Assembly: GCA_963822595.1 (NCBI GenBank) | Contig: CAWGIG010000003.1 | Location: 62,001 to 126,000, forward strand | DNA length: 64,000 bases | Reading direction: 5' to 3' | Source of the DNA: CAVRUH01 sp963822595 | GTDB taxonomy: Bacteria; Chlamydiota; Chlamydiia; Chlamydiales; Waddliaceae | Shown here: one piece after another, positions 1 to 8,879 of the stretch | Numbering within the stretch: the stretch's first letter is position 1 | Layout: each line of letters opens with the position of its first letter | Notes under the pieces: generated by a model | Seen by the model: only the letters and a program-made list of their open reading frames with translations | Database searches by the model: none | What the model was told of the DNA's origin: nothing | Position numbers and translations under genes: made by a program

Positions 1-3000
1 TGTTTGCGTGTTTGTTGATCATCCATTTCAAAGCACTCGATTTTTGTTTTACGCCCGCAAAGATGTGAAAAAAGATGCGGAAGGAGTCCGGGAAGATTTT
101 GAAGAGACGCATTTCCTAAGGAGGATTTTGCGTAGGCGTTATTTGCTAAAAGAAGATCGTTGTTAAAAAGAAAGAGAGATTCAGGAGTTCCTTCATGCAA
201 AAGTCTTCTTGCAGATTCAAGGTTACTGGAATGAGGATGAATGCAAAGGAATGCAATGGCTTTAAAAGTGGCCTCTGACTGCTCGATGATGGTGGAATGG
301 GGGAAACTGCTAAGAGTCCCTTGCAATCCCATATAAATGGAAAGACATTTTACTCTTTCTTCAGATGAAACAGGACAAGAATTATCGCATAAAGCATAGA
401 GATCCGTGGCGCAGGGGAGGGACCAATCATTTAATCTAGGTGAAAATTTAATTATCAATTCACCGGCTCGCCTTAGAATACATCTGATTAAGTAGGTATG
501 TTCGTTATTTATGGATATTTTTTTATCCATTGCGTTGACTAAATTCTCAAAGACATAAGTGACAATGATTGAGGCAGCTTCAATACTTTCTTTATCAAAA
601 GAGTTTCTCATGATAATGGAAAATAAACCTAATTCGAGACTGGTGTGAAATTTGCTTATTTTTTCTTGGTAGGCGATGAGTACTTCCGTATCGTAAAGAA
701 AATCAATGCTTGGATTATCTAAAATTTCACTCACAAATAGGTAAAATAGATCTTCAGCTGTTCCCGGTCCCTTTATCTGTTGAACCTCAAACATTTTTGC
801 CTTTTTTGAAACTTTAAAAATCTGCCAATCCTGCAGCTCTTTTTCTTTGTGTTTTTCAAGATATGCATACAAGAGAGGAATGAATTTGAAGAACTTCAGT
901 GCCATATCTTTACTTGGCTGTACTTTCATTATTGTTCCTAACAAGGATGCTCGGATATAATCTTTTCTTATGGGGTCTTTTATTTTGTCACATAAATTTA
1001 GCAAGATATTAAAGTAATGAGGAAATTTTTTGGATTTAAAAAAGACCTTTACCGGGCAACAATCTATATTCTCAATTTTATCTAGCGCTAATAGGATGCA
1101 AGAAAAGTGATTTTCATTATCGCTAGAAGCCAAGGAGCCAATGAGTTTCCATGCCTCATCGACCATTAAATTTTGTTGTATCATGTTATATAACAGTGTA
1201 AGTTTTTGATTATCGGTGATTGTTTCCGGATAATCGAGTATAAACTTATAGATTTGCAGCATGTCTGAGTTTGTACTCATATCGAATTTATCGATAATGA
1301 AGAACCCGCCTAGTCTAGAAATCCAAAATATTTTTTCGTCCAGACTTATGCCATGCAAATGAGTGGCGATTAATTTAAAGATCGAAAAATCCAGAACATC
1401 TAATATCCTATCATCTTCGGGTAGCCTGCAGACTGCGTAGAAAAACATTGTAGATTTGAATAGATTAGGACTTATTCCCTCCTTCATCTGTTTTTCCACT
1501 AACCTATGAATCGAAAGGATACATTCCGCTTCGGTGGGCCTTAAAATAGCTACTTCTTCAACCGAAATATTTTCGTCGCAATCGAGCTTCCAGTAAACTT
1601 CCCTCGCTAGTGAGGAGTTCTTAGCAAGCTCTTGCTTCACAAATTTTAAAAGCATGATTTGAGATTGTTCTTCAATAGGATTTTCGGCGATTTTGGATAT
1701 TAAACTTAAAAATCTTTCCGAATACTTCGATGGACAATGTTCTTCCAGCCATTTGAGAAGATAGTGATGGGGCGTGTGTGGATTCTGATTGAGGATATGA
1801 AATCCTGATTCCCATAGATCGACGTTTTCGATCCGTTTTGACCGTTGAAGAGTTTCCCACAGTCTGTAAGCATTGTCGTGATCTAATCTGGAAATCATAT
1901 CAGTGAGATATTTGAGCACATGATCTTCCAACTTATCGCATTTTGTAAGGTGAGCTAAGACGAATTTTTGTATTTTAGCATCCGAAACACGCAGGGTTTG
2001 AGCACACTTCATGAGTTTGGTTGCAGAAAATGAATCGATAAGATCTTCTCGTTCCACAAGTTTCTCCCATTGCATTTCGATTGCTGCAGAAACAATGGGG
2101 CAACCCACTAAAATGACGCATTTGTTTTCGAAATCTTTAATGGATTTGAGGAGTCGACAGTAGATATCGGCTCCGATGGACTCCAAATCCTCTTTTTTTG
2201 CTTTGTTAAATAGATCGATCACCCAATCGGTATAACCATGATTAATGAGTTTTTTGATGTGCTCTTTAGAGGGAAGTAGATCGGGATTCGCGGCGTCTTT
2301 AACAATTTTCCAGATATCCCCGGCGATTTTGGAATCGCCTTCAGGATTCTGTAAGATCTTTTTAGCTAGAATCGCAAGGGGTTCCATTAAGGAACGCTTT
2401 TTATGTTTGTCTGAATTAAAAAATTTACTGAATACTTTTCCGCCTGTGGTACTTTGGTCAAATTGGAGAGAGGTCTGGATCATTGTTTTTAGGATTTCAA
2501 TGTCAGCTTCTTCCAAATTCTCTAATATAAAATCAATCCCTTCTATTGACGCAGCCATTCTTTTGAAAATCGGCAGGCATGCTTGTTGGTTGACATGCAG
2601 GCATTCTGTCATGAAAGGGAGTCTTTTGAAATCACTCAATAATTTGTCAGTTTTTGGCACCGGGAAAACTTCTAAGACCTTATTTACCCAGCAAGTAGTA
2701 AAAAATAAATCCTTGGGTTTTAGCAAGCGAAAGAGGGAGGAGTACCAAGGAAGCGCCCCTTTTAGTGTAATTAGTTTTGTAAGGATAGCCTCGGGTGCTT
2801 TGGCTTCGTGAATGATAGTTTTCCAAGGAAGGGGAGTGGGTGAAGGATCGATGAGTGTGAGTACATCAGCGCTGGCCTGTTTGTTTTTCCAGTTTTTTAA
2901 TATTCTGACAATAACGCATATCCTGACAGGAGGAAGAATTTTTGCTTTTATTGTTTCAAAGATATCTGAGACGAGTTGACTCTTATCGGCATTTTCGATG

Positions 3001-5384
3001 ATCTCTTGGCATTTTACCAGAGTTTCGCAATCGAAATTTGCTACTTTTATCAATTCATCTGACCAATCTACACCTTTTGAGAGATATTCTTCGGCAACCT
3101 TTTGCCAAAGAGCTGCATCTTTGATGGCGCAAGTTTGCAGAAGGACTGCTTTATCGCTAACTTCAATGGGCTTTGACACGAGGTATTCACAGAGGGATAC
3201 GAGATTCTCTTGCGACCCTAAAAACCTTTTGGAAAGGAGAAAATCTTTGATCCAAACGGGTTTAAAAGAGTCTCTCTTTTCGAGGATATGATGGCTTACC
3301 TCTTGTTTGTAATTTTCAGAAGAAAAAGTGTTCCTATCTTTATCGATAATCCATTGGCAGGCTTCGTTTCTATCAAGAAGGATAATTTTATAGAGAATCT
3401 TTTCCTCAATATCAGGCTTGGGTATTTTGAGCAGCTGAGTCATTTCTAGGAACATTTCAGCAGAAATATCTAATTCGTTCATCAGGGTGACGACAAAAAA
3501 TTTAGCTTTGTCTTTTAATTTAACTAGCTTCAACCAATTTTCTTCGCTGACAGAAGAAGGAAAAGGGTTGCAAGCTTGGTACAATAAATAACTATCGCAT
3601 CCTTTCAACACAAGATGAGCAAAAAATGCCGTGTATCCTTCTGAGGGTTCTATTTTTTTTTTGCGAAGGGCAATTATCATATCCGTAATGGCGGAAAACG
3701 CATGGATTTCAATGCACTTGTCGATGATTTTCCAACATAATTGATTGCGCAAGTCGAGATCGTGAAAGTAGTGATTTAAGACGAGATGGAAAATCGGGCC
3801 CAATATCTTTGGATCCGAATGCGATTCGATTTCAGTCAGCGCTAAAGGTGGACTATTAACGAGCTCTTCATTTTTTTGGGACTTGGTCAATGAAAGAAAT
3901 TTTCTTTTGATTTCTGTTGCATCCAGAGGAACAGGAAATAACTTGCGATATTTTACTTGAGTATTTTTTTCGTCAAATCTTCGCTGAAGGATGGTTCCAT
4001 CGAACCAGAGAGCATGGATAATCTCTCTCATTTTTTCCCATTGCTGCAAAGAGGCAGATCTAATAAAAGTCATGCATCCATCAAAGTCAAATCGAACAAG
4101 AAGATCACGCTTTCCAAAAGTTCCGCGGAAGCGAATCCGTAACAACCATTTTTCTTCGTGCATGACAAATTTGACTTCGAAAGGCTTTTGCCAAGCATCA
4201 TAGACAGCTAAAAGGGCGATGCATTCGATCAATCTATGGATACTTGCAATATCCGCACCTTTTTCTTGCATAGCATAAAAAATGGCTTTGATAATTGACG
4301 GGGCGGATGCCGGGACTTCAGTGTTAGCTGCTTCTCTAAGAAGGAACTTTGATTCTGGGGCGTTTAATAAGATTAATTGTTGCATTCGAAGGCGCAAAAG
4401 AATATCAGCAAGGGGAACATGACGCTCGTGATTGGCTTGCTGGTTATCGCATTGCCTTTTTAAGGCGTTATTACTTTTTGAAACTTTATTTTTCCATTCA
4501 TGGAAAACAAGGCTCTCGCACAGTTTTAGACATCTTTTTCCCATCGATGTTTGTTTAAGAAGTCTTGGAAAAGAACGGAAACCATCGGTAGTGTAATTTT
4601 CAAGAATGCCAAGAGTCTGTCCCATCCAGAATTCCCAGGGATGGCTGCTTTCAAACACCACGCGGTTATTGTCTAGATCAGATTTTAGGATATCGATTTT
4701 CAAATCGTCGATATTAAAGGCGCTTTCTGTATCGAGCTCTTTGTAAACAACAATATCCAGAGCATTTTTTTCTTTTTCTCCGATGTAGATGATCAATACT
4801 TTGCCATCGAAGAGATCGGTGCGGTATTGGATATTGCTTTGAAGAAGGTCTAAGGGGAAGTCTTTATTTACTTTGATTCTTAGGTCGACGTCGCTAAAAT
4901 GAAAAGTTTTGTGGGATATTTTACGGCTAATTTTAGCAAAAAGAAACCCTTTTTGTGGGTCATCATTTCTGAAGTTCTTTAAAAAAACATCCAAAGCTTC
5001 GCGATGAAGGGGTTGTCCGGCAATAAAAGTTGTCGAGCTACCGACGATGTATTCTGCTTCGATGAAGGGTTTACCAATGATAGTTTCAAATTCTTTGATC
5101 CATTGATTGACTGTTTTTCCTAGAACCAGATAGGGTTGGCCTCCTTCTTGCGGGATTCCCAGAATATTTTTCATGCGGGAAGCTATGCGTGCGTCTTCAA
5201 CTTTTAGTGGAAAAGATGTAGGTAGTAAAGTGGGAATGGAGCGGATTGCATTTTGGAAGATTTCGGTGAGAAGAGTGCTTCTGGATTTGGGGGACTCGAC
5301 AGGAGCTCTATCAAAGCCAATTAAGGGGATATCCCAACGCGTGGAGTCGGGTCTATTTCCTGTATAAATAAAAGGTTCTTGCAT
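1..5384 (-). CDS. Very long hypothetical protein, C-terminal part outside the window
   Basis: This minus-strand frame is open from the ATG at 5384-5382 to the left edge, 1794 codons, and no stop was met in the stretches translated by hand, so the gene is partial at its 3' end. I do not recognise the family. The N-terminal region has a VGSS turn near residue 110, then SDVDLRI about 50 residues later and LDIVVY further on, which faintly recalls the GS/DxD/D pattern of nucleotidyltransferases; the spacing is wrong for a confident call. The rest reads as alpha-helical, leucine- and lysine-rich sequence typical of an alpha-solenoid, without obvious membrane segments or signal peptide. The ATG begins MQEPFIYTGNRP and is the most upstream Met in frame. 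A large cytosolic or secreted effector-like protein is possible, but function is unknown. Confidence 0.75.
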   Translation of the reverse strand, partial: MQEPFIYTGNRPDSTRWDIPLIGFDRAPVESPKSRSTLLTEIFQNAIRSIPTLLPTSFPLKVEDARIASRMKNILGIPQEGGQPYLVLGKTVNQWIKEFETIIGKPFIEAEYIVGSSTTFIAGQPLHREALDVFLKNFRNDDPQKGFLFAKISRKISHKTFHFSDVDLRIKVNKDFPLDLLQSNIQYRTDLFDGKVLIIYIGEKEKNALDIVVYKELDTESAFNIDDLKIDILKSDLDNNRVVFESSHPWEFWMGQTLGILENYTTDGFRSFPRLLKQTSMGKRCLKLCESLVFHEWKNKVSKSNNALKRQCDNQQANHERHVPLADILLRLRMQQLILLNAPESKFLLREAANTEVPASAPSIIKAIFYAMQEKGADIASIHRLIECIALLAVYDAWQKPFEVKFVMHEEKWLLRIRFRGTFGKRDLLVRFDFDGCMTFIRSASLQQWEKMREIIHALWFDGTILQRRFDEKNTQVKYRKLFPVPLDATEIKRKFLSLTKSQKNEELVNSPPLALTEIESHSDPKILGPIFHLVLNHYFHDLDLRNQLCWKIIDKCIEIHAFSAITDMIIALRKKKIEPSEGYTAFFAHLVLKGCDSYLLYQACNPFPSSVSEENWLKLVKLKDKAKFFVVTLMNELDISAEMFLEMTQLLKIPKPDIEEKILYKIILLDRNEACQWIIDKDRNTFSSENYKQEVSHHILEKRDSFKPVWIKDFLLSKRFLGSQENLVSLCEYLVSKPIEVSDKAVLLQTCAIKDAALWQKVAEEYLSKGVDWSDELIKVANFDCETLVKCQEIIENADKSQLVSDIFETIKAKILPPVRICVIVRILKNWKNKQASADVLTLIDPSPTPLPWKTIIHEAKAPEAILTKLITLKGALPWYSSLFRLLKPKDLFFTTCWVNKVLEVFPVPKTDKLLSDFKRLPFMTECLHVNQQACLPIFKRMAASIEGIDFILENLEEADIEILKTMIQTSLQFDQSTTGGKVFSKFFNSDKHKKRSLMEPLAILAKKILQNPEGDSKIAGDIWKIVKDAANPDLLPSKEHIKKLINHGYTDWVIDLFNKAKKEDLESIGADIYCRLLKSIKDFENKCVILVGCPIVSAAIEMQWEKLVEREDLIDSFSATKLMKCAQTLRVSDAKIQKFVLAHLTKCDKLEDHVLKYLTDMISRLDHDNAYRLWETLQRSKRIENVDLWESGFHILNQNPHTPHHYLLKWLEEHCPSKYSERFLSLISKIAENPIEEQSQIMLLKFVKQELAKNSSLAREVYWKLDCDENISVEEVAILRPTEAECILSIHRLVEKQMKEGISPNLFKSTMFFYAVCRLPEDDRILDVLDFSIFKLIATHLHGISLDEKIFWISRLGGFFIIDKFDMSTNSDMLQIYKFILDYPETITDNQKLTLLYNMIQQNLMVDEAWKLIGSLASSDNENHFSCILLALDKIENIDCCPVKVFFKSKKFPHYFNILLNLCDKIKDPIRKDYIRASLLGTIMKVQPSKDMALKFFKFIPLLYAYLEKHKEKELQDWQIFKVSKKAKMFEVQQIKGPGTAEDLFYLFVSEILDNPSIDFLYDTEVLIAYQEKISKFHTSLELGLFSIIMRNSFDKESIEAASIIVTYVFENLVNAMDKKISINNEHTYLIRCILRRAGELIIKFSPRLNDWSLPCATDLYALCDNSCPVSSEERVKCLSIYMGLQGTLSSFPHSTIIEQSEATFKAIAFLCIHPHSSNLESARRLLHEGTPESLFLFNNDLLLANNAYAKSSLGNASLQNLPGLLPHLFSHLCGRKTKIECFEMDDQQTRK

Positions 5385-5450
5385 ATTTCAAGGCCGTTAA
5401 ATTGAGGGGAATAATACATAATCCAGCATTTAAAAGCGAATAATACGCCG

Positions 5451-5500
5451 ACAAAAAATAAACGCGGAGACGCGGGGACACAGAGACGCGGAGAAGATTT
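5451..5500. repeat. GC-rich inverted repeat arm downstream of the GxxExxY gene
   Basis: The segment holds repeated CGCGGAGACGCGG and CACAGAGACGCGG units. Its reverse complement recurs at about 6030-6078, on the other side of the GxxExxY gene, and a third copy lies inside the gene at about 5904-5942. The 123-bp gap to the next gene holds nothing else recognisable. Confidence 0.75.
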
Positions 5501-5507
5501 TTGGATT

Positions 5508-5960
5508 TTAAAAATTATTAACCACTCGCGAAATCCCATCACGTAAAAGAGGTTGTCCGAAATTCAATACTAAGCCTAGTCTAAGTTTAGTAAGACGTAG
5601 ATAGGTTAAAAGTTGTGCAGAATGGACTTTCAAAACCGTTTCCATTGCTTTCACTTCAATAATTATTTGGTTATTGACTAACAGATCCAATCGCAATGCA
5701 TCTCTTATAGATACACCTTTATAAATAACGGGAACTGTCACTTGACGTTGTACAGGAATATTTCTTATTTCTAATTCATATGCTAAAGCATCTTCATAGA
5801 TACTCTCTAAAAGCCCAGGACCGCCTAATATTCGATGAACCTCAATAGCCGCTTCAATAATAGATGAGGTGATTTTATTTTCAATTAAACTTTTATCAAT
5901 TATCTCCCCGTCTCTGTGCCTCTGCGTCCCCGCGTTTTCTTCGACGTTCAATAAGACCAT
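5508..5960 (-). CDS. GxxExxY protein (PD-(D/E)XK nuclease-like)
   Basis: A 150-residue member of the GxxExxY family, a PD-(D/E)XK-fold group of unknown biological role. The name motif is at G49-E52-Y55 (GLLESIY), and the nuclease-type residues are D92 (RLDLLV) and E102-V-K104 (IIEVKA). The family is usually about 125-135 residues, so the extra residues sit at the N-terminus. Residues 8-21 (ENAGTQRHRDGEII) are encoded by a copy of the GC-rich repeat that also flanks the gene. The start at 5960 has an AAGGA element about nine bases upstream, so the repeat-coded tail is probably translated. The gene stands alone. Nuclease activity is inferred from the fold and not demonstrated. Confidence 0.85.
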   Translation of the reverse strand: MVLLNVEENAGTQRHRDGEIIDKSLIENKITSSIIEAAIEVHRILGGPGLLESIYEDALAYELEIRNIPVQRQVTVPVIYKGVSIRDALRLDLLVNNQIIIEVKAMETVLKVHSAQLLTYLRLTKLRLGLVLNFGQPLLRDGISRVVNNF

Positions 5961-6029
5961 TTTAACCCATCCTTTCTAATTTTATTGAAGATTTTTGCCA
6001 CAATGTAATATTTGTTATCAACAATTATT

Positions 6030-6078
6030 TATTTTTTTTCTCCCTCTGCGTCCCCGCGTCTCCGCGTCTCCGCGTTAA
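6030..6078. repeat. GC-rich inverted repeat arm upstream of the GxxExxY gene
   Basis: Contains CTGCGTCCCCGCGTCTCCGCG, the inverse of the arm at 5451-5500. Together the arms bracket the GxxExxY gene like the ends of a small cassette. No transposase is present. Confidence 0.75.
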
Positions 6079-6165
6079 TTGTGACTAAAAGTTTATTTCC
6101 CAAGTCTTGCATTTTAAGAGAGTTCCTTGTATAACTTTTGGTAAATTTAAACCGGGAATCTTTGT

Positions 6166-6855
6166 ATGAATGGGATTGGGAGTCGTCTTACAGACGATGA
6201 AGAATACTTTGCCAATACCGGCAGTTTGTCTCCATCGCCTACGCTTGACCAAGAAATTGTTCAGACAGCTACAAGCATCCTCGGTAAAAGAGAAGATGTC
6301 CTCACAGAGCTCAAAAGACTATCGCCGGGTAAAAGGCTTAAGGTTGTTAATGAATCTCAGAAAAATAAGTATTTTCCCTATGAATTGGCTTTTTATCTAA
6401 AACCACTTCACTTAATACATCACGTGACACATTCTAATCAATTGACTGAGGAGATGGATCCTTGTGTTCGGGGGTTAATCATTTCTGAATCTATGGAACC
6501 CGATTCTATAGACGAAATGCTGAAACTACCAAAAGTACTTGAGCGTGTTCGTGATATTTATATTGTGGATCTTAATAACTTTATTTCTGTCATGCCACAA
6601 CTATTGGATGGATGTCATTGTTTAGAAAGATTAATTATAAGTAAAAGCGTTTTTCACGGCACACTTCTATTTTTAAAAGACATTCGAACTGATATAGCCA
6701 TTCGACTAGAATCTATGACCATTATCACCGATGGAAAGTTGAAATGGAAGGATCTTGGAATAAGACCAGATCTACAGGTCGAATTCAAAAATGTCTCTGT
6801 TGTACAAAGAAATAATAAGCCAGTTCCTTTAGACGAATACTTGGCAGATACTTAA
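6166..6855 (+). CDS. Hypothetical protein, 229 residues
   Basis: Not recognised. It is a soluble protein without signal peptide or membrane segment. The N-terminal 40 residues are polar and likely disordered (SLSPSPT), followed by a mixed region with regularly spaced leucine and isoleucine (ILVTDL-like strands around residues 95-190) that could be a short leucine-rich or F-box-like fold; this is only an impression. The ATG at 6166 is chosen because it gives the longest frame; the ribosome site is weak. It converges with the next gene and their stop codons overlap by four bases at 6852-6855, so no terminator fits between them. Confidence 0.6.
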   Translation: MNGIGSRLTDDEEYFANTGSLSPSPTLDQEIVQTATSILGKREDVLTELKRLSPGKRLKVVNESQKNKYFPYELAFYLKPLHLIHHVTHSNQLTEEMDPCVRGLIISESMEPDSIDEMLKLPKVLERVRDIYIVDLNNFISVMPQLLDGCHCLERLIISKSVFHGTLLFLKDIRTDIAIRLESMTIITDGKLKWKDLGIRPDLQVEFKNVSVVQRNNKPVPLDEYLADT

Positions 6856-7967
6856 CTCATTTTTCTCATGGCGCTAAGTCCAACAGTATTCATGATCTTA
6901 TTTAAAAAAGACCAAGAGGCCTTTTGATAGAAAGGAAGATGCTTTGTATACACGGCATTGTATTCCACTGCACTTTCCGCCCTTCTTAGTTTTTTAAAGT
7001 CTCCGGCTCCTGAACTCTGATGCAAAAGCTTCCCGGCCTCCTTAGCCTCCTGCAAAAGAATAGTTGATAACTGCCTATATAAGCCCAATTCCCCGGGAAG
7101 ATCGGTATCATATCCAAATAGGGGAGAGGTCATCACTTTATCCGTCGAATAATAACCGACAACAGCATCCAGTCGTCCGTCTCTTCTGAGTCCTTTAAAG
7201 GAAAGAAAGTTGTTCTCTATGGCCATTTTAATGAACTGTGAATTAAATTGCGGATTCAGCTTCGAATGTTTCTCGATGTTTAACTTATGATACAACTCAG
7301 CAGCACGCGCCGCATCTTCTATTTCAAGCGAACTAATCTCATAGGTACTATTCTTAAGAATCGAAAGATCACTTTTAAACATGCGAGATTTAAAGGCGCT
7401 GTCGCTATCGGCCTTCGTGAAATAAACAATCCGGCTAGGAACAAGATGAAATTTATGCTCCCGGAGAATTTCTTTCAATTCGAGAAGCTCATAATCATTG
7501 ATAGAGCGAAAAACAATGGCATGATGAGGAAATTTTTTAACAAGAAATTCTTTGATTTCCTGAATTTGCTTTGCATCGAGATTCGGATATAAATTCGTCG
7601 AATACAGCCAATTATTTACCATTACAACACGATTTAACTTCCCTAATTTATAGAAAGATCCATAAGAATCGATTAGAGGGGCAAAGAGTTTTTTTCGTTT
7701 TCCTGAAAGCTGGTCATGGCAGTAACCGACATAATGTCCATAAGGCGAACATACATAGGAATTATTGTAGTCTGCAAAATTAACAGTCACAGGAAGAACA
7801 ATATCATCAATAAGCAATGCCATCATTCTTGTTTCAACATTGTCGATATAGCTAGATGTCCCATTTTTCAGGAACGGCATTAAAAAGCTTTTTAAAAGAT
7901 TGCTAGAAGGGGTTTCCGGCCAAGGAAGGCTATCGATATTTTTTTCGTCAAAAAGATATACCGCCAT
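6852..7967 (-). CDS. GNAT-like acyltransferase, 371 residues
   Basis: The C-terminal half resembles a GNAT/FemAB-type acyltransferase domain: an AARAAELYHKLN helix near residue 225, a strand with GRLDAVVGYYS near 270, then ELGLYRQLSTILLQEA and HQSSGAGDFKKLRRA near 300-330, the kind of pattern seen in Bacteroidetes and proteobacterial GNAT proteins that sit with ATP-grasp ligases. The N-terminal half is not recognised. The gene begins directly after the stop of the outer membrane protein gene upstream (7968), so the two are cotranscribed and probably translationally coupled. An ATP-grasp gene lies 1.6 kb away in the opposite direction, which makes a shared modification pathway thinkable but unproven. 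Confidence 0.6.
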   Translation of the reverse strand: MAVYLFDEKNIDSLPWPETPSSNLLKSFLMPFLKNGTSSYIDNVETRMMALLIDDIVLPVTVNFADYNNSYVCSPYGHYVGYCHDQLSGKRKKLFAPLIDSYGSFYKLGKLNRVVMVNNWLYSTNLYPNLDAKQIQEIKEFLVKKFPHHAIVFRSINDYELLELKEILREHKFHLVPSRIVYFTKADSDSAFKSRMFKSDLSILKNSTYEISSLEIEDAARAAELYHKLNIEKHSKLNPQFNSQFIKMAIENNFLSFKGLRRDGRLDAVVGYYSTDKVMTSPLFGYDTDLPGELGLYRQLSTILLQEAKEAGKLLHQSSGAGDFKKLRRAESAVEYNAVYTKHLPFYQKASWSFLNKIMNTVGLSAMRKMS

Positions 7968-8756
7968 TTAAAATCCTAGGGACACAAGGAATTGCGCACC
8001 GTAGGTTTCAAACTTTGTTTCATAGAAATCAAAGGGATAATTTGGCTTTCCACCCAGATGTCGGAATCGATAAAAAGGAACAAATCGCACTTCAAAATTG
8101 TAATCGCAAAGAGGAACAATAAATTCTATAGGGAGATCTATTTCATATTGCCATTTGGATTCAATTTCAAGGCTGACATTATCAAATTCTGGATCGTCCC
8201 TCACATGGTTTTTTCCCTGGATCATATATTTTGCTGAAAAATCCAAACCGCAGCGGCAGTTTTCCATGAGTGCAAACGAAATCCAAACGCCACCGCCTCC
8301 TAAATGCAAGGTGTCATGAAGTGTATAAATCGCGGGGGAAGGATGCTCAAATTTGTTTTTTCCATGGAAATAACTATAGGTTCCATAAGGAATGATCAAA
8401 AGCTCTCTTAAATCGCCCCAATATATCGAATATCCTAAACGAGCTTGAATTTCATACTCGGTAATTGTCGATTTTATTTTCCTGCCCGAGGCAGTTTTAC
8501 CGGTGATATTGCCGGTATCACAATAAGCATCAAAGGCCCAGTATACAGAATCCTTCGCGATTCTATCGTATCTTAGATGTCCCCCATATAACCACCCCGA
8601 CTGCTTGCTGCCGCCTTCGCGGTGCCTGGATAGATGACAGACTTCGGGACCTAGGAATATGGTGTGGGGTCCCAATGTATGCTTAAAGCAGAATCCTTCT
8701 ATCTCCTGGAAAGATATGCCAAAAATGCCTAAGGCTATAAGGAAATATTTCATCAT
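7968..8756 (-). CDS. Outer membrane beta-barrel-like protein
   Basis: A 262-residue protein with an N-terminal signal peptide (MMKYFLIALGIFGISFQ) and a C-terminal LVSLGF ending in phenylalanine, the usual signal for BAM-dependent outer membrane insertion. The body has alternating hydrophobic and polar residues with many aromatic residues (YSYFHGKNKF, WKQYE-like strands), as expected for transmembrane beta strands. No family name is evident. A consensus promoter (TTGACA, 17 bp, TATATT) ends only about eight bases before the ATG, which would give an almost leaderless transcript. It heads an operon with the GNAT-like gene. Confidence 0.7.
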   Translation of the reverse strand: MMKYFLIALGIFGISFQEIEGFCFKHTLGPHTIFLGPEVCHLSRHREGGSKQSGWLYGGHLRYDRIAKDSVYWAFDAYCDTGNITGKTASGRKIKSTITEYEIQARLGYSIYWGDLRELLIIPYGTYSYFHGKNKFEHPSPAIYTLHDTLHLGGGGVWISFALMENCRCGLDFSAKYMIQGKNHVRDDPEFDNVSLEIESKWQYEIDLPIEFIVPLCDYNFEVRFVPFYRFRHLGGKPNYPFDFYETKFETYGAQFLVSLGF

Positions 8757-8764
8757 ATTTCACA

Positions 8765-8793
8765 AATATACGATCTTATGATTCGTTTGTCAA
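8765..8793 (-). promoter_or_regulatory. Sigma70-like promoter for the outer membrane protein gene
   Basis: Reading the minus strand: TTGACA at 8793-8788, 17-bp spacer, TATATT at 8770-8765. The predicted start of transcription is 8757-8759, next to the ATG at 8756, and no Shine-Dalgarno sequence fits between. Confidence 0.6.
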
Positions 8794-8813
8794 ACTCAAA
8801 CTAAAAAAATGTC

Positions 8814-8842
8814 TTGAAGCATTAAACCGGATAAATTATAGA
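8814..8842 (+). promoter_or_regulatory. Sigma70-like promoter for the ubiquitin-like/ATP-grasp pair
   Basis: TTGAAG at 8814-8819, 17-bp spacer, TATAGA at 8837-8842. A strong CGGAGGT ribosome site at 8864-8870 precedes the ATG at 8880. Divergent from the promoter at 8765-8793. Confidence 0.5.
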
Positions 8843-8879
8843 CTGATTTTAAAAAGTATCCTACGGAGGTCTCGATTTT

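Noticed and set aside
2245..2811. 188-codon frame on the plus strand
   Set aside because: It lies antisense to the open minus-strand giant gene, has no ribosome site and reads as low-quality sequence; the minus frame is continuous through the region.
5451..6078. CRISPR array, suggested by the repeated GC-rich units
   Set aside because: Only three copies, in both orientations, with a gene between them; no evenly spaced direct repeats with unique spacers and no cas genes.
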